From Rhizobium sophoriradicis (GTDB lineage: Bacteria > Pseudomonadota > Alphaproteobacteria > Rhizobiales > Rhizobiaceae), in NCBI RefSeq assembly GCF_003939025.1, contig NZ_RQIH01000003.1, positions 62,001 through 126,000 of the forward strand: a stretch of 64,000 nucleotides of DNA, in the 5' to 3' direction. The notes beneath the pieces were generated by a model. The model searched no databases and was not told where the DNA came from. It saw nothing but the letters and a program-made list of their open reading frames with translations. This document shows, piece by piece, positions 47,595 through 60,916 of the stretch. The first letter of the stretch is position 1; the number at the start of each line of letters is the position of its first letter. Position numbers and translations under genes: made by a program.

Positions 47595-48221
47595 ATGACC
47601 GAAGAATTGGTATTCTATACGAACCCGATGTCACGCGGGCGCATCGCGCGCTGGATGCTGGAGGAAATCGGTCAGCCCTATCGCACCGAACTCCTGACCT
47701 TCGGCGAAACTATGAAGGCGCCGGAATATCTTTCCGTCAACCCGATGGGCAAGGTGCCGGCAATCCGCCGCGGCAACACAGTGGTCACCGAATGCGCGGC
47801 AATCTGCGCCTACCTCGCCGAGACCTTCCCGGAAAAGGGGCTGGCCCCAAGACCGGAGGAGCGCGCCCGCTATTACCGCTGGATGTTCTTTGCCGCCGGT
47901 CCGCTGGAATCGGCGGTGACGATGAAGGCGCTCGGTTTCGAAATTCCGACGGAGCGCCTGCGAATGGCCGGCTGCGGCGGTTTTGGCGACGTCATGAACA
48001 CGCTCGAAATGGCCGTTTCCGGCTCGACCTATGTCACCGGCGAGCGCTTCACCGCCGCCGACGTCTATGTCGGCGCTCATATCGGCTGGGGCCTCGGCTT
48101 CGGCTCCATCGAGAAACGTCAGGCCTTCGTCGATTACTTCGGCCGCGTCAGCGAGCGCGAAGCCTATAAGCGCGCCAATGCACTGGACGACGAGGCCGGC
48201 AAGACGATGCAGGCGGCCTGA
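47595..48221 (+). CDS. Glutathione S-transferase family protein
   Basis: A 208-residue glutathione transferase. The N-terminal thioredoxin-like domain reads ELVFYTNPMSRGRIARWMLEEIG, with Ser or the following Arg in place of the Tyr of other classes, then the glutathione-binding VNPMGKVPAIRRG (cis-Pro) and VTECAAICAYLAETFP. The C-terminal helical domain ends around GERFTAADVYVGAHIGWGL. The reaction could be conjugation, peroxide reduction or isomerisation. The start follows AGGAGG. The long in-frame stretch upstream of ATG 47595 is antisense-like and not conserved. Confidence 0.92.
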   Translation: MTEELVFYTNPMSRGRIARWMLEEIGQPYRTELLTFGETMKAPEYLSVNPMGKVPAIRRGNTVVTECAAICAYLAETFPEKGLAPRPEERARYYRWMFFAAGPLESAVTMKALGFEIPTERLRMAGCGGFGDVMNTLEMAVSGSTYVTGERFTAADVYVGAHIGWGLGFGSIEKRQAFVDYFGRVSEREAYKRANALDDEAGKTMQAA

Positions 48222-48273
48222 GCGTTCAGGCACGATCGAGCACGCGGCGACTCCGCCGCGTCCTCGCGCGAGG

Positions 48274-49126
48274 TCAGGCAAGCGGCATGTGGATCTCTGT
48301 CAGAAGCTCGGTTGGCGGCACGTCACGTGGATTGTTGAGATATTCCTCGAACATGACGCTGTCCTTCAACTGCCGTCCTGATTTGGGTAGCCATTCCGCA
48401 TAAAGCCACTGATAGGCCTTATGCATGTCGGCATAGGGGCCCTTGTGACGCAATACCGCATAGGTGCCGCCGTCGACCCTGCGCCGCTCGAACGGCGCTT
48501 CGGCCGGAACGTCGGCTGAGCTGGTCACACAGGCGATCGAGCGCAGCTGTTCGGCCGGCACGATATCGGGATCGTCGAGATAGACACCGATCATCCGCAT
48601 GTCGGGCCTGGCGAGGCCGCGGGCGTAAAGCGTGCCGAACAATGTCTCGAAGGCTTTGCCGATCTGCATATAAGAGCCTGGTATGGGCGACGCCGATCAG
48701 CTCGGTCGGCGCGATCTCACGTATGGTAACGTCGAACATGGTTGGGGTCTTTCCGTTAGGTGAGGGTTCAAAGGCTGTGTGGCTTCCCTCTTTCCGATAG
48801 CGGGCCGGCGGCATGCCGTAGACCGACTTGAAAATGCGATTGAAGGATTGGAGATTGGGATAGCCTGATCGTTTCGCAATCTCGCTGACGGCAAGCTCCG
48901 TGCCGACGATCTCGCCCGCCGCGCGATGCAGCCTCAGCCGCTTGACGGTGGCCGCCAGCGTCTCGCCATAAATCGCCCGGTAGATCCTGTGCCAGTGATA
49001 GCTCGACAGGCAGGCGATCCCGGCAAGGCGCTCCATATCCAGCTCCTCGTCGAGGTGATCGTGGATATAGGCAGAAACCCGTCTCAGACGGCTTTCATAA
49101 AGTGCCCATGCCGTTTCGCCATTCAT
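48274..49126 (-). pseudogene. AraC-type regulator with GyrI-like domain, broken by a frameshift
   Basis: Two frames form one gene. From ATG 49126 a two-helix AraC domain is read (ACLSSYHWHRIYRAIYGETL, then LAVSEIAKRSGYPNLQSFNRIF), followed by the start of a GyrI-like effector-binding domain (IAPTELIGVAHT). There the frame breaks: the rest of the domain (YMQIGKAFETLFGTLYARGL to LTEIHMPLA) continues in the next frame down to 48274. Removing one base near 48679 restores TELIGVAHTGSYMQIG. Joined, the product would be about 283 residues, the normal size for this family. It may be a true mutation or a sequencing error. Confidence 0.8.
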
Positions 49127-49259
49127 GTCAAACCTCGTGCAAATCGATCGGCTGCAGAGAACCATAGCTCGATTTGACAAATCCTGCGGACTTGCACTGG
49201 CGGCGAATCCAACGCTACGCGGCAGAAGAAGCGTCGCTATTGCCGACTACGCCGCCTAA

Positions 49260-49425
49260 CCTCCCTCATTCCTGTGCTCGTCACAGGAATCCAGCCACGG
49301 CGCGTCCGCGCCGTGAATGAATCAGTATCTAAAGAAAAAAACTCCTTCGCCCCCAAGGACTTGGGCGCACTGGATGCCTGTGACATCCCTCGGGCGAAGC
49401 CCTGAGGATACAGGAATGAGGGAGG
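49260..49425. repeat. Multi-stem intergenic palindrome
   Basis: Outer arms CCTCCCTCATTCCTG (49260-49274) and CAGGAATGAGGGAGG (49411-49425) are perfect inverted copies 136 bases apart. Inside are further stems such as TTCCTGTG/CACAGGAA (from 49269) and ACGGCGCG/CGCGCCGT. It fills the 380-base space between the AraC-type gene and alaS; no gene is seen there. It looks like a rhizobial intergenic mosaic element. Confidence 0.68.
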
Positions 49426-49506
49426 TCTGGGAGAACGCCGAGTAAAGAACATTCACAGCCAAGCTAAGGCAGGAGCCGAGCTTCCGCCTTAGAATCAACC
49501 GTCAGC

Positions 49507-52161
<2,655 letters not shown>

Positions 52162-52249
52162 TCTATGCCCTTCAATGCTGCCGGAGGCAGATAATACAAA
52201 TCCATCGGCTTTTAACGTTCGCCCCCGCCACTGTCCAGCCGACAAACGA

Positions 52250-52284
52250 AACCGGCCGCATTCTCATCAGGAATGCGGCCGGCT
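52250..52284 (-). terminator. Terminator after recA
   Basis: AACCGGCCGCATTC (52250-52263) pairs with GAATGCGGCCGG (52271-52282) around a seven-base loop. On the minus strand it is followed by TTTCGTTT. It lies 30 bases past the recA stop, before alaS. Confidence 0.7.
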
Positions 52285-52313
52285 GAGATATCCGACAAAA
52301 TCAGGCGCGAAGC

Positions 52314-53402
<1,089 letters not shown>

Positions 53403-53449
53403 CTGATCCACCTTTAGGTTATTGAAGCCGCCCAAGCAATGTCGAGTTT

Positions 53450-53475
53450 GTACCCTATTTGTTCCATACTCGCAA
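53450..53475 (-). promoter_or_regulatory. LexA operator (SOS box) of recA
   Basis: The region upstream of recA contains TTG-N11-CAA (53459-53475, read on either strand), the pattern reported for the Rhizobium etli recA operator, and the overlapping GTAC-N7-GTTC (53450-53464), one base off the alphaproteobacterial GTTC-N7-GTTC LexA site. A further near match, GTTC-N7-GTTT, is at 53518-53532. Induction by DNA damage is thus expected. Confidence 0.75.
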
Positions 53476-53631
53476 TAGGCGATCAAACGATTGAAAGAAA
53501 AAGGTAAAACAGCTCGTGTTCTATATTTGTTTTATCGATGCAAAGCAACGGCTTAGGCCAGATGCGGCGGCTTGGTCGCGTCAGGCGGCACCGTCTCGAT
53601 TCGCGCTTGCGGGCGTCGGAAGGCGGTTGAA

Positions 53632-54576
53632 ATGAAGAAAAAGATTCTTGTTCTCGGCGGCGCCCATATCGACCGGCGCGGCCGCATTTCTGGGGAAACG
53701 GCGCCGGGCGCCAGCAATCCCGGCACCTGGTTCGAGGAGCCGGGCGGCGGCGGCTTCAATGCGGCGCGCAACCTTGCAAGGCTCGGTTTTCAGGTGACGA
53801 TGATTTCACCGCGGGGCGGCGATCCCATCGGCGAGATGGTCAGCGAAGCCGCCGATTTCGCCGGCATCGACGACCGGCCCTTCGTTTTCCTCGACCGCAA
53901 GACACCGAGCTACACCGCGATCATCGAGAGGGACGGCAACCTGGTGATCGCCCTTGCCGACATGGATCTCTACCGCTTCTTCGTGCCGCGGCGTCTATCC
54001 ATCCGCTGGGTGCGCGAAGCCTTCGCCGCGCATGATCTCATCCTTTTCGATGCCAATCTGCCGGAAGAGACGATCGCGGCAATCGTCGCCAGGGCACGGT
54101 CGCTGGCCAAGCCCGTCGCGGCGATCGCAATTTCGCCGGCCAAGGTCGTCAGGCTGAAATCCTGTATCGGCGATATCGACTACCTGTTCCTGAACGAAGC
54201 CGAAGCGGCAGCCCTTGCTGGTGAACGGCCGGACAACGCCGGCGGCTGGCCGCCGCTTCTGAAAGAAATCGGCATCCGCAGCGCCGTCGTCACCCGCGGC
54301 CAGCGCGAGCTGGTCGCGCTTTGCGGCGGCCGCGCCGTGACGTTGCAGCCGCCGATCGCCGAGACCCTCGCCGATGTCACCGGCGCCGGCGATTCCCTTG
54401 CCGCCGGCACGCTCGCCGCCTTGATGCGTGGCCTGCCGCTCGAGGAAGCCGTCCGCCACGGCACCGCGGCAGCAGCGCTGACTGTGCAGTCGCCGCATGC
54501 CGTAAACGAAAATCTCACGCCGGATCTGCTGAATGAGGCGCTTGCCCTTGTTCCCCAGATCAGAATTCTGCATTGA
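53632..54576 (+). CDS. PfkB family carbohydrate kinase, probable pseudouridine kinase
   Basis: A 314-residue ribokinase-fold kinase. It opens KKKILVLGGAHIDRRGRIS and has the substrate-binding GGGGFNAARNLARLG near residue 40 and the PfkB catalytic signature DVTGAGDSLAAGTLAAL near 249, with the base Asp present. Because psuG follows 88 bases later on the same strand, pseudouridine is the best candidate substrate, making pseudouridine 5'-phosphate for PsuG. Sequence alone would only support a PfkB sugar or nucleoside kinase. The start follows GGAAGG. Confidence 0.85.
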   Translation: MKKKILVLGGAHIDRRGRISGETAPGASNPGTWFEEPGGGGFNAARNLARLGFQVTMISPRGGDPIGEMVSEAADFAGIDDRPFVFLDRKTPSYTAIIERDGNLVIALADMDLYRFFVPRRLSIRWVREAFAAHDLILFDANLPEETIAAIVARARSLAKPVAAIAISPAKVVRLKSCIGDIDYLFLNEAEAAALAGERPDNAGGWPPLLKEIGIRSAVVTRGQRELVALCGGRAVTLQPPIAETLADVTGAGDSLAAGTLAALMRGLPLEEAVRHGTAAAALTVQSPHAVNENLTPDLLNEALALVPQIRILH

Positions 54577-54596
54577 AGCGGCCAAATGAAATAATC

Positions 54597-54643
54597 GAGC
54601 ATGATGTCGTCGCAAAACCGCCGGCACATTCGGTATCATGCTC
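54597..54643. repeat. Dispersed palindrome, family also at 45518
   Basis: GAGCATGATG (54597-54606) and the near-inverted TATCATGCTC (54634-54643) bound a 47-base unit whose sequence closely matches the reverse complement of the repeat at 45518-45565. It lies in the 88-base gap between the kinase gene and psuG. Confidence 0.7.
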
Positions 54644-54664
54644 TATCGACGACAGGACAAGATC

Positions 54665-55591
54665 ATGACCCAGCCCATCTCCCCCCTTCTGCCGATCGCC
54701 TATTCGAAGGAAGTCGCCAGCGCCAAGCAGCGCGGCGCGCCGCTGGTGGCGCTGGAATCGACCATCATCACCCATGGCATGCCCTATCCCGGCAATATCG
54801 AGATGGCCCGCAGCGTCGAGGCGATCATTCGCGAACAGGGTGCGGTGCCGGCAACGATTGCCGTCATTCACGGCACGCTGCATATCGGCCTTGAAGCCGG
54901 CGAACTGGAGCAGCTCGCCAAAGCGACCGACGTGATGAAGGTGTCGCGCGCCGATCTCGCCTTTGCGATCGCAGAGCGCCGCACCGGCGCCACCACGGTC
55001 GCGGCGACGATGATCGCGGCCGCCCGCGCCGGCATCCGCGTCTTTGCCACAGGCGGCATCGGCGGCGTGCACCGCGGCGCCGAGGAAAGCTTCGATATCT
55101 CGGCCGATCTCGAGGAACTGGCCCGCACCGGCGTCATCGTCGTCTGCGCCGGCGCCAAGGCGATCCTCGACATTCCGAAGACGCTGGAAGTGCTGGAAAC
55201 CCGCGGCGTGCCCGTCGTCACCTATGAGAGCGAAGAATTCCCCGCTTTCTGGTCGCGCTCCTCGGGGCTTCGCAGCCCGCTGTCACTGAACAGCCCGGCG
55301 GCCATCGCCAACTTCCAGACGACGCGCGAACAGCTCGGCATCAATGGCGGCATGCTGATCGCCAATCCGGTGCCCGAGGCTGACGAGATCCCGCGCGAAG
55401 AGATGGAGATCTATATCGAGCGCGCACTCGACAGCGCCGAGCGCGACGAAGTGACCGGCAAGGCGGTGACGCCCTATCTGCTCTCGACCATCTTCGATCT
55501 GACGGACGGTCAGAGTCTCAAGACGAATATTGCATTGGTGGAGAACAATGCGCGGCTGGCGGCAGAGATTGCCGTGGCGCTTGGGGAGTGA
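54665..55591 (+). CDS. psuG: Pseudouridine-5'-phosphate glycosidase
   Basis: A 308-residue enzyme that splits pseudouridine 5'-phosphate to uracil and ribose 5-phosphate (C-glycosidic bond). The family sequence is plain: VALESTIITHGMPYPGNIEMA near residue 30, the catalytic-Lys region KVSRADLAFA near 90, VFATGGIGGVHRGAEESFD near 128 and PAFWSRSSGLRSPLSL. With the kinase upstream it forms a two-step pseudouridine salvage pathway, useful for recycling modified RNA. The length is full and ATG 54665 is the normal start. Confidence 0.96.
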   Translation: MTQPISPLLPIAYSKEVASAKQRGAPLVALESTIITHGMPYPGNIEMARSVEAIIREQGAVPATIAVIHGTLHIGLEAGELEQLAKATDVMKVSRADLAFAIAERRTGATTVAATMIAAARAGIRVFATGGIGGVHRGAEESFDISADLEELARTGVIVVCAGAKAILDIPKTLEVLETRGVPVVTYESEEFPAFWSRSSGLRSPLSLNSPAAIANFQTTREQLGINGGMLIANPVPEADEIPREEMEIYIERALDSAERDEVTGKAVTPYLLSTIFDLTDGQSLKTNIALVENNARLAAEIAVALGE

Positions 55592-55640
55592 GGTTGATCG
55601 ACCGCGGGGATCGCCTTCGCAGACAGGGCGTGCCGAGTAA

Positions 55641-55812
55641 GCCCCCTCTGCCCTGCCGGGCATCTCCCCCACAGGTGGGGAGATGACAAGTGGCGGAACC
55701 TTCCCGCCACATCAACGTTTCGCCGAACTGCGACGCTAATTGTTTGGGGAAGCCCTCGCGTCTAGCCAATCTCCCCACCTGTGGGGAGATGCCCGGCAGG
55801 GCAGAGGGGGGC
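55641..55812. repeat. Large RIME-like palindromic intergenic element
   Basis: Two 44-base arms (55641-55684 and 55769-55812) are inverted copies differing only in the length of two C runs. Each arm has its own hairpin (CTCCCC/GGGGAG), and a third, GTGGCGG/CCGCCAC, lies between them (55690-55710). The CCCTGCCGGGCATCTCCCC theme is that of the Rhizobium-specific intergenic mosaic elements. It lies between the converging psuG and cckA genes. Confidence 0.78.
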
Positions 55813-55829
55813 CTGCGCGGCGCGACATC

Positions 55830-58433
55830 TCACCCGTCCAGCGTCTCCTTTACCACCACAGCAAGCTGTTTCAGCGAAAACGGCTTCGGCAGGAACCCGA
55901 ATTTCGCATCCGGCGGCAGGTTGCGGGCAAAGGCGTCCTCGGCATAGCCGGAGACGAAGATGAATTTCAGGTCGGGATAGTTCTTGCGCAACTCGCGCAG
56001 CAGCGTCGGGCCGTCCATTTCAGGCATGACGACGTCGGAAACGACGATGTCGACTTTGCCCTCGAGCTCTTCCATGATGCTCAGCGCCTCGACGCCGGAG
56101 CCCGCCTCATGCACGGTGTAGCCGCGCGTTTCCAGCATCCGCTTGCCGCCACGGCGCACGGCCTCCTCGTCTTCGACGAGCAGGACGACGGCGGAGCCGG
56201 TCAGGTCCTCGGGCTGCTGCGCGGCAGGCGCCTCGGGGGGCGTGCCGATTGCGGCAATGGCACTGTCGATCGCGCCGGCTTCGGCAGCAACCGCCGGCTC
56301 GGGGATATGGCGCGGCAGGAAGACGCGGAAGGTCGTGCCTTTGCCGACTTCGGATTCCGGCTGGATGTAACCGCCCGACTGCTTGACGATGCCGTAGACC
56401 ATGGCAAGACCAAGCCCGGTGCCTTTGCCGACATCCTTGGTGGTGAAGAAGGGTTCGAAGATCTTGTCCATGATCTCAGGCGCGATGCCGGTGCCGGTAT
56501 CGGTGACCTCGACCAGCACCATGTCCTCGGCGGGCATGTAGGAATAGTTGAAGGCGGAGACCTCGTCAGCCGTCAGATTGCGGGTGCGCAGCGTCAGCGT
56601 GCCGCCTTCCGGCATGGCATCGCGCGCATTGACGCAGAGATTGATCAGCACCTGCTCGAACTGCGACAGGTCGGTTTTGACGGGCCAGAGATCGCGGCCA
56701 TATTGCACGTCGAGCTTGACGTTGGTGCCGGAGAGCAGCCGGTCGACCAGCATGCGCAGGTCGCCGACGACATCCGTCAGGTTCAGCACCGAGGGCCGCA
56801 TCGTCTGCTTGCGCGAGAAGGCAAGCAACTGGCGGACCAGCACGGCGGCGCGGTTGGCGTTGCGTTTGATCTCCATTAGGTCGGCGAAGCTCGCATCGGA
56901 AGGACGGGCCTGCAGCAGCAGATGGTCGGACGAAAGCAGGATCGCCGTCAGCACATTGTTGAAGTCGTGCGCGATGCCGCCGGCAAGCGTTCCGACAGCG
57001 TTCATCTTCTGCGTCTGCGCCATCTGAGCTTCCAGCGCCTTCTGCTCGGTCACCTCGACAGCATAGACGATCGCCGCCTCCTCCGGCGCCTCGTCGCTCT
57101 GGTCGATGACCGCATTGACATAGAAGCGGAAATAGCGCGCCTCGTCGGTCGGCGTGCAGGTGTCGAGCGGCGCGATGTCGCCCTGCCGGTCCTTGGCCGC
57201 CGCCAGCGCCGCGGCCAGCTGTGGCCGGTCGCTCTCCTGCACGATGGTTTCGAGTGAGGGTGATTTCTCGAGATCGTCGCGGGACACGACACCGGAAAAC
57301 AGTTTCAGGAACGGCGCATTGGTGCGCAGAATGCGCCCTTCGCCATCAACCGAGGCGATCGCCATCGGCGTATTGTTGAAGAAGCGCGTGAAGCGCATGG
57401 CGGCGGCCGAAGCGGACTGGCCGCTCTCGCTGCTCTTTTCGCGCGCCAGCACGATCGTCCGGCTTTCGCCGGGCGCGCCGTCGCGCATCGAGGTGACGCT
57501 GTGGATGATCTGCACCGGCAGGCTCTGGCCGTTGGTCTTGCGCAGATCGAGATCCAGGGTAACGGTCTTTTTCAAGCCGGGTTCGGCCTGCACCGACTGG
57601 ATCAGCGCCAGCCCCTCGCCCGCCACCAGGTCGCCGATCGACATCGAGCCCGGCAGGAACTTGGTCAGGTCGAGGCCCAGCCACTCGGCAAGCGTTGCAT
57701 TGAGGTAGAAGATTTCGCCCTTCCGGCCGGCGGAGAAGAAGCCGGCGGGTGCGTGATCGAGATAGTCGATCGCGTTCTGCAGCTCCTTGAAGAATCGCTC
57801 CTGATCGTCGCGTTCGGCGGTGATGTCGGTGATCTGCCAGATCTGCAGCGGCTTGGCGCCATTATCCTCCTGCTGCAGCAGCCGCGCCTTCAGCCGGTAC
57901 CAATGCGCGCCCGAGCTGCTGGAGCCGGGGCCGACGGCGCGCAGCAGACGGAATTCCTCGCGGCCCTCCTTGCCCTCGCGCAGACCGTTGACCAGCCGGT
58001 AGAGCGCCTCGTTGGACTCACGATGGCGCGACAGCAGCGTTTCGAGCGTCTGCACTTCGGTCGCCTTGCGCGCCCCGGTCAGCGCGCCGTAGGCAGCGTT
58101 GGCATAGATGATCCGGCCCTTGTCGTCGGTGATCAGGGTGCCGTCCGGATGGCTGTTGAGGAAGGCGCGCGCCAGGCTGTCGGACTGGTGCTGCGGCATC
58201 ACCTCGATGAAGCCGATGACCGAGGAGACCAGGAAGAAGATGCCAACCATGGCGAGCACGCCGAGGCCGCCGAGCACCATCTCGTTGTCGAGTGATCTTT
58301 TGAAGACGACGAAGGCACCGGCTGCCGCGATCAGCACGAGCGCCAACAGGAGGATGCGCAAAACCGTGCCAGAACGCCCCCCACGATCCACAAGCGGTGC
58401 GTTATAGTCGTCGGCCTGACGCGGTTTCGTCAT
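55830..58433 (-). CDS. cckA: Cell-cycle hybrid histidine kinase CckA
   Basis: An 867-residue membrane kinase that, through ChpT, controls CtrA and so the cell cycle. Two membrane segments (about residues 28-45 and 54-74) are followed by PAS domains (about 95-210, 220-330 and 350-460), the HisKA box [17 protein letters not shown] with His near 489, an ATPase domain ([18 protein letters not shown]) and a C-terminal receiver ([12 protein letters not shown], Asp near 800). ATG 58433 is the start; the frame upstream is very short. The domain order is the CckA type and all catalytic residues are present. Confidence 0.93.
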   Translation of the reverse strand: MTKPRQADDYNAPLVDRGGRSGTVLRILLLALVLIAAAGAFVVFKRSLDNEMVLGGLGVLAMVGIFFLVSSVIGFIEVMPQHQSDSLARAFLNSHPDGTLITDDKGRIIYANAAYGALTGARKATEVQTLETLLSRHRESNEALYRLVNGLREGKEGREEFRLLRAVGPGSSSSGAHWYRLKARLLQQEDNGAKPLQIWQITDITAERDDQERFFKELQNAIDYLDHAPAGFFSAGRKGEIFYLNATLAEWLGLDLTKFLPGSMSIGDLVAGEGLALIQSVQAEPGLKKTVTLDLDLRKTNGQSLPVQIIHSVTSMRDGAPGESRTIVLAREKSSESGQSASAAAMRFTRFFNNTPMAIASVDGEGRILRTNAPFLKLFSGVVSRDDLEKSPSLETIVQESDRPQLAAALAAAKDRQGDIAPLDTCTPTDEARYFRFYVNAVIDQSDEAPEEAAIVYAVEVTEQKALEAQMAQTQKMNAVGTLAGGIAHDFNNVLTAILLSSDHLLLQARPSDASFADLMEIKRNANRAAVLVRQLLAFSRKQTMRPSVLNLTDVVGDLRMLVDRLLSGTNVKLDVQYGRDLWPVKTDLSQFEQVLINLCVNARDAMPEGGTLTLRTRNLTADEVSAFNYSYMPAEDMVLVEVTDTGTGIAPEIMDKIFEPFFTTKDVGKGTGLGLAMVYGIVKQSGGYIQPESEVGKGTTFRVFLPRHIPEPAVAAEAGAIDSAIAAIGTPPEAPAAQQPEDLTGSAVVLLVEDEEAVRRGGKRMLETRGYTVHEAGSGVEALSIMEELEGKVDIVVSDVVMPEMDGPTLLRELRKNYPDLKFIFVSGYAEDAFARNLPPDAKFGFLPKPFSLKQLAVVVKETLDG

Positions 58434-58737
58434 GTATTCCTCGCATAAGCCCATCCCATTTCATAGCACGAACACGAAGCAGGAATCAGGCACTCTTTCC
58501 TTCTTAGCAATTTGCCACGCCGGCAAAAACACCGGCCGCCGGCAAGACTGCTTGAATTCACAGGCTAGAGCGCCATCTGCCTCTCGGGCCGCCGCCGCTG
58601 CCCGTGCGCAAGCCGGCAGCCGTCATCCGGCACAATCGGGAATCGCCTTCGTGCGTCGCTGGACAAGACCTTCGGCCCTTGTTTAAGGAACGGAAAAGTC
58701 GTCAATATGTGCCGAATGCGAAATGGAGTGAGTGACT
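58434..58737. other. Divergent intergenic region, cckA / FliO-like gene
   Basis: These 304 bases separate two divergent genes. I see no gene, no clear TTAA-N7-TTAA CtrA boxes and no strong repeat; short frames here have no family resemblance. Promoters for both genes must lie inside. Confidence 0.5.
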
Positions 58738-59766
58738 ATGTTCGATGATCTTGTCGGAGCTTACGGCAGCCGTTTCCTGCTTGCGGCCGGTGGCGTCGGC
58801 CTGGCGCTTCTCCTGCTCATCCTCGTGCTCTGGGTGATCCGCAGCCGCGCCCCCTCGCCCTTCGTGCGCGGCGGCCGCAACCGTCAGCCCCGCCTGCAGG
58901 TGCTGGATGCTGCAGCCGTCGATACCCGCCGCCGGCTGGTGCTGGTGCGTCGTGACGACGTCGAACATCTGATCATGATCGGCGGTCCGACCGACATCGT
59001 CATCGAAAGCCGTATCCTGGCCGAGACGGCCGGACAGCCCGAAAGCGTCAAAGGGCCAGAGCCGGCCGGGGAGTGGCCGTCGAAAGTGTCGAACCCCGAA
59101 TCATCGGCCGTCTCCGTAAGCCGTCCACCGCTTGCTGCCCGTACCGAGCCGGCCGCCGAGCCCGCCTTCGCGGCCCCAGCCGTCCCGGAGCCTCGGCCTC
59201 GCCCCGAACTGCCGGCCCAGCCGGCCGCGCCGCCGCCGGTGGCCACCAGCCCGCTTCCGGCGGAGCCCACAACGGTTCCGCTGTCGGCCGAACGCGACCA
59301 TTCTCCGCGCCCCGCTCCGCCCCAGCCGCGCCCACCGGAACAACCGGTTGCTCCGCCGGTCGCGCAGCCCGCACCGTATCACGATAGGGCGAGTGCCGCC
59401 GAAATCCTTGACGCCGCACGCCAGCGGGTCCTGCCGCAGCAGCGCATCGATCCGGAAGTCTCCGCCCCTGACAGGCCGGCGCCGCGCACCGCGCCCGCGA
59501 CGCCCGAGGACGAAGCGGCTGCGCAATCGGCAGCGGCGATTCGCCGCGATTTCCAGCGGGTGCTGGAACAGGAAATGGCAAACAATCTGACGGCCGAGCG
59601 CATCGTGCCGGCGCCGGCAAACCAGACCCAGCGCCCAGCCGCGCCGCAGCCCGCCAACCTGCCGCGCCGCGATCCCGAGCTTGCCCCGATCACCGGCGCC
59701 GACACGGAGCTGCAGAAGGAAGTTGCCCGTATTTTCGGTGAAATGAGCGTCAACCGCGACAAGTGA
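58738..59766 (+). CDS. FliO/MopB-like membrane protein with Pro-rich region
   Basis: A 342-residue protein. A single membrane segment (residues 15-38, RFLLAAGGVGLALLLLILVLWVI) precedes a FliO-like domain (RLQVLDAAAVDTRRRLVLVRRDDVEHLIMIGGPTDIVIE, about 50-90). Then comes a long Pro/Ala-rich low-complexity part (about 105-215) and a helical C terminus (about 265-342). FliO helps assemble the flagellar export gate, but there are no flagellar genes near, so a different, CckA-linked or envelope role is possible. ATG 58738 has GGAG nine bases ahead, better than the GTG at 58732. Confidence 0.78.
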   Translation: MFDDLVGAYGSRFLLAAGGVGLALLLLILVLWVIRSRAPSPFVRGGRNRQPRLQVLDAAAVDTRRRLVLVRRDDVEHLIMIGGPTDIVIESRILAETAGQPESVKGPEPAGEWPSKVSNPESSAVSVSRPPLAARTEPAAEPAFAAPAVPEPRPRPELPAQPAAPPPVATSPLPAEPTTVPLSAERDHSPRPAPPQPRPPEQPVAPPVAQPAPYHDRASAAEILDAARQRVLPQQRIDPEVSAPDRPAPRTAPATPEDEAAAQSAAAIRRDFQRVLEQEMANNLTAERIVPAPANQTQRPAAPQPANLPRRDPELAPITGADTELQKEVARIFGEMSVNRDK

Positions 59767-60170
59767 TAGTCGCACCCGCAAGGTTGGTTGCCTGCATACG
59801 TGACTTCATCATGAAGTTGCAAAATTGCCGCAATGCCGCGGCTTTTTAGTCCTGGTGTCCTTCGGGCCTCCCCACCGCGTCGATCATTTGTTATCACTGG
59901 ACGCGAAGAGCTTTGGCGCATCGAGGTCACACTTTGCCTAAGTAAATACCGGTCTCACCCAGTTTCACCCCGTACTGCCGCACAGCGACGCTGGCGGCAT
60001 GCGACCATGTTCATCGGGTGGTGGCGAGAGACCGGTTTGGCATTGTTAGAATGTGCCATGCGCAGCTCCGCTGCTCAGCTCTTCAACCGCCGACAACATC
60101 GCCACACCGCGCCCGCAAGGCTTTCTCATGCACCATCTTGGTGGACTTCCGAACGGAAGACCAAGACGAT
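59767..60170. other. Intergenic region without recognised features
   Basis: This 404-base stretch between the FliO-like gene and the DUF1062 gene has open frames but none that resembles a known protein, no good hairpin with a T tract, and no tRNA-like fold that I can see. Confidence 0.5.
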
Positions 60171-60806
60171 ATGTGCAAGACGCTTCGGGTCCGATGGACC
60201 ATCACGCCCAAGACAGCCCCCCAGCCATGGATTGCGTGTAGCGGATGCGGAGGCCTCAGAGCTTTCCGATCCAGCGGCAAGATCCGGGTGAATGCCAACG
60301 GTCGCAAGCTCGACGCCTGGCTGATCTACAAATGCCTGATCTGCGAAAGGACATGGAACCGGCCGATCTTCGAGCGCCGGAATATCCGCGACATCGATCC
60401 GCTGACGCTCGAGGCGCTGCAGTCGAACGACCCGGATTGGATTTGCGCGGAAACCTTCAATCTCGATGGGCTGCGGCGCAAATCACAGCGCGTGGACGAG
60501 TTCGCCGAATTCGACATCGCCAAGGAGATACGCCACGAGATCGCAGGCTGGACAAGCCTGGAAATCGAACTGACAGCCCGGTTCGCAACAGCGATACGCC
60601 TGGATCGGCTGTTGGCCGGGGAGTTGAAAATGTCGCGCTCGCGCCTGCAGGCTCTGCACGATCAGGGCCTATGTCGAACGGACCCCGGCGGGGCAGACAT
60701 CATGCGGCGGCGGATCAGGAGTGGCACGCGCGTCACGATCGATCTCGCCATGGAGGCAGAGCGGGAGCGACTGTGGGAACCACTGGCGACAAGCGGCCCG
60801 CTCTAA
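60171..60806 (+). CDS. DUF1062 family protein (zinc-ribbon plus S4-like domain)
   Basis: A 211-residue protein. Its N-terminal half has two CxxC pairs: IACSGCGGLRAF near residue 23 and YKCLICERTWNRP near 54, likely a zinc ribbon. The C-terminal part, RLDRLLAGELKMSRSRLQALHDQGLC near 145-170, looks like the S4 RNA-binding motif. That pair of features matches the DUF1062 family, whose role is unknown but suggests nucleic acid binding. The frame is open further upstream, but ATG 60171, with GGAAGA before it, is where the conserved region starts. Confidence 0.8.
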   Translation: MCKTLRVRWTITPKTAPQPWIACSGCGGLRAFRSSGKIRVNANGRKLDAWLIYKCLICERTWNRPIFERRNIRDIDPLTLEALQSNDPDWICAETFNLDGLRRKSQRVDEFAEFDIAKEIRHEIAGWTSLEIELTARFATAIRLDRLLAGELKMSRSRLQALHDQGLCRTDPGGADIMRRRIRSGTRVTIDLAMEAERERLWEPLATSGPL

Positions 60807-60916
60807 CGCATGTCTCCCGGAAGTGTGCAGCGGTTCCGGGACTACGACATGCATAAAAACAACAGCTGAAGCGCGTCGCAGGAAGACCGATCGACACCCG
60901 GGGAGTGGGACTTAAC

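Noticed and set aside
55641..55812. Possible CRISPR repeats
   Set aside because: There are only two copies, they are inverted rather than direct, and the pattern is that of an intergenic mosaic palindrome.
58432..58686. An 84-codon frame upstream of the FliO-like gene
   Set aside because: It overlaps the cckA promoter region, has no ribosome site and has a composition like translated non-coding DNA.
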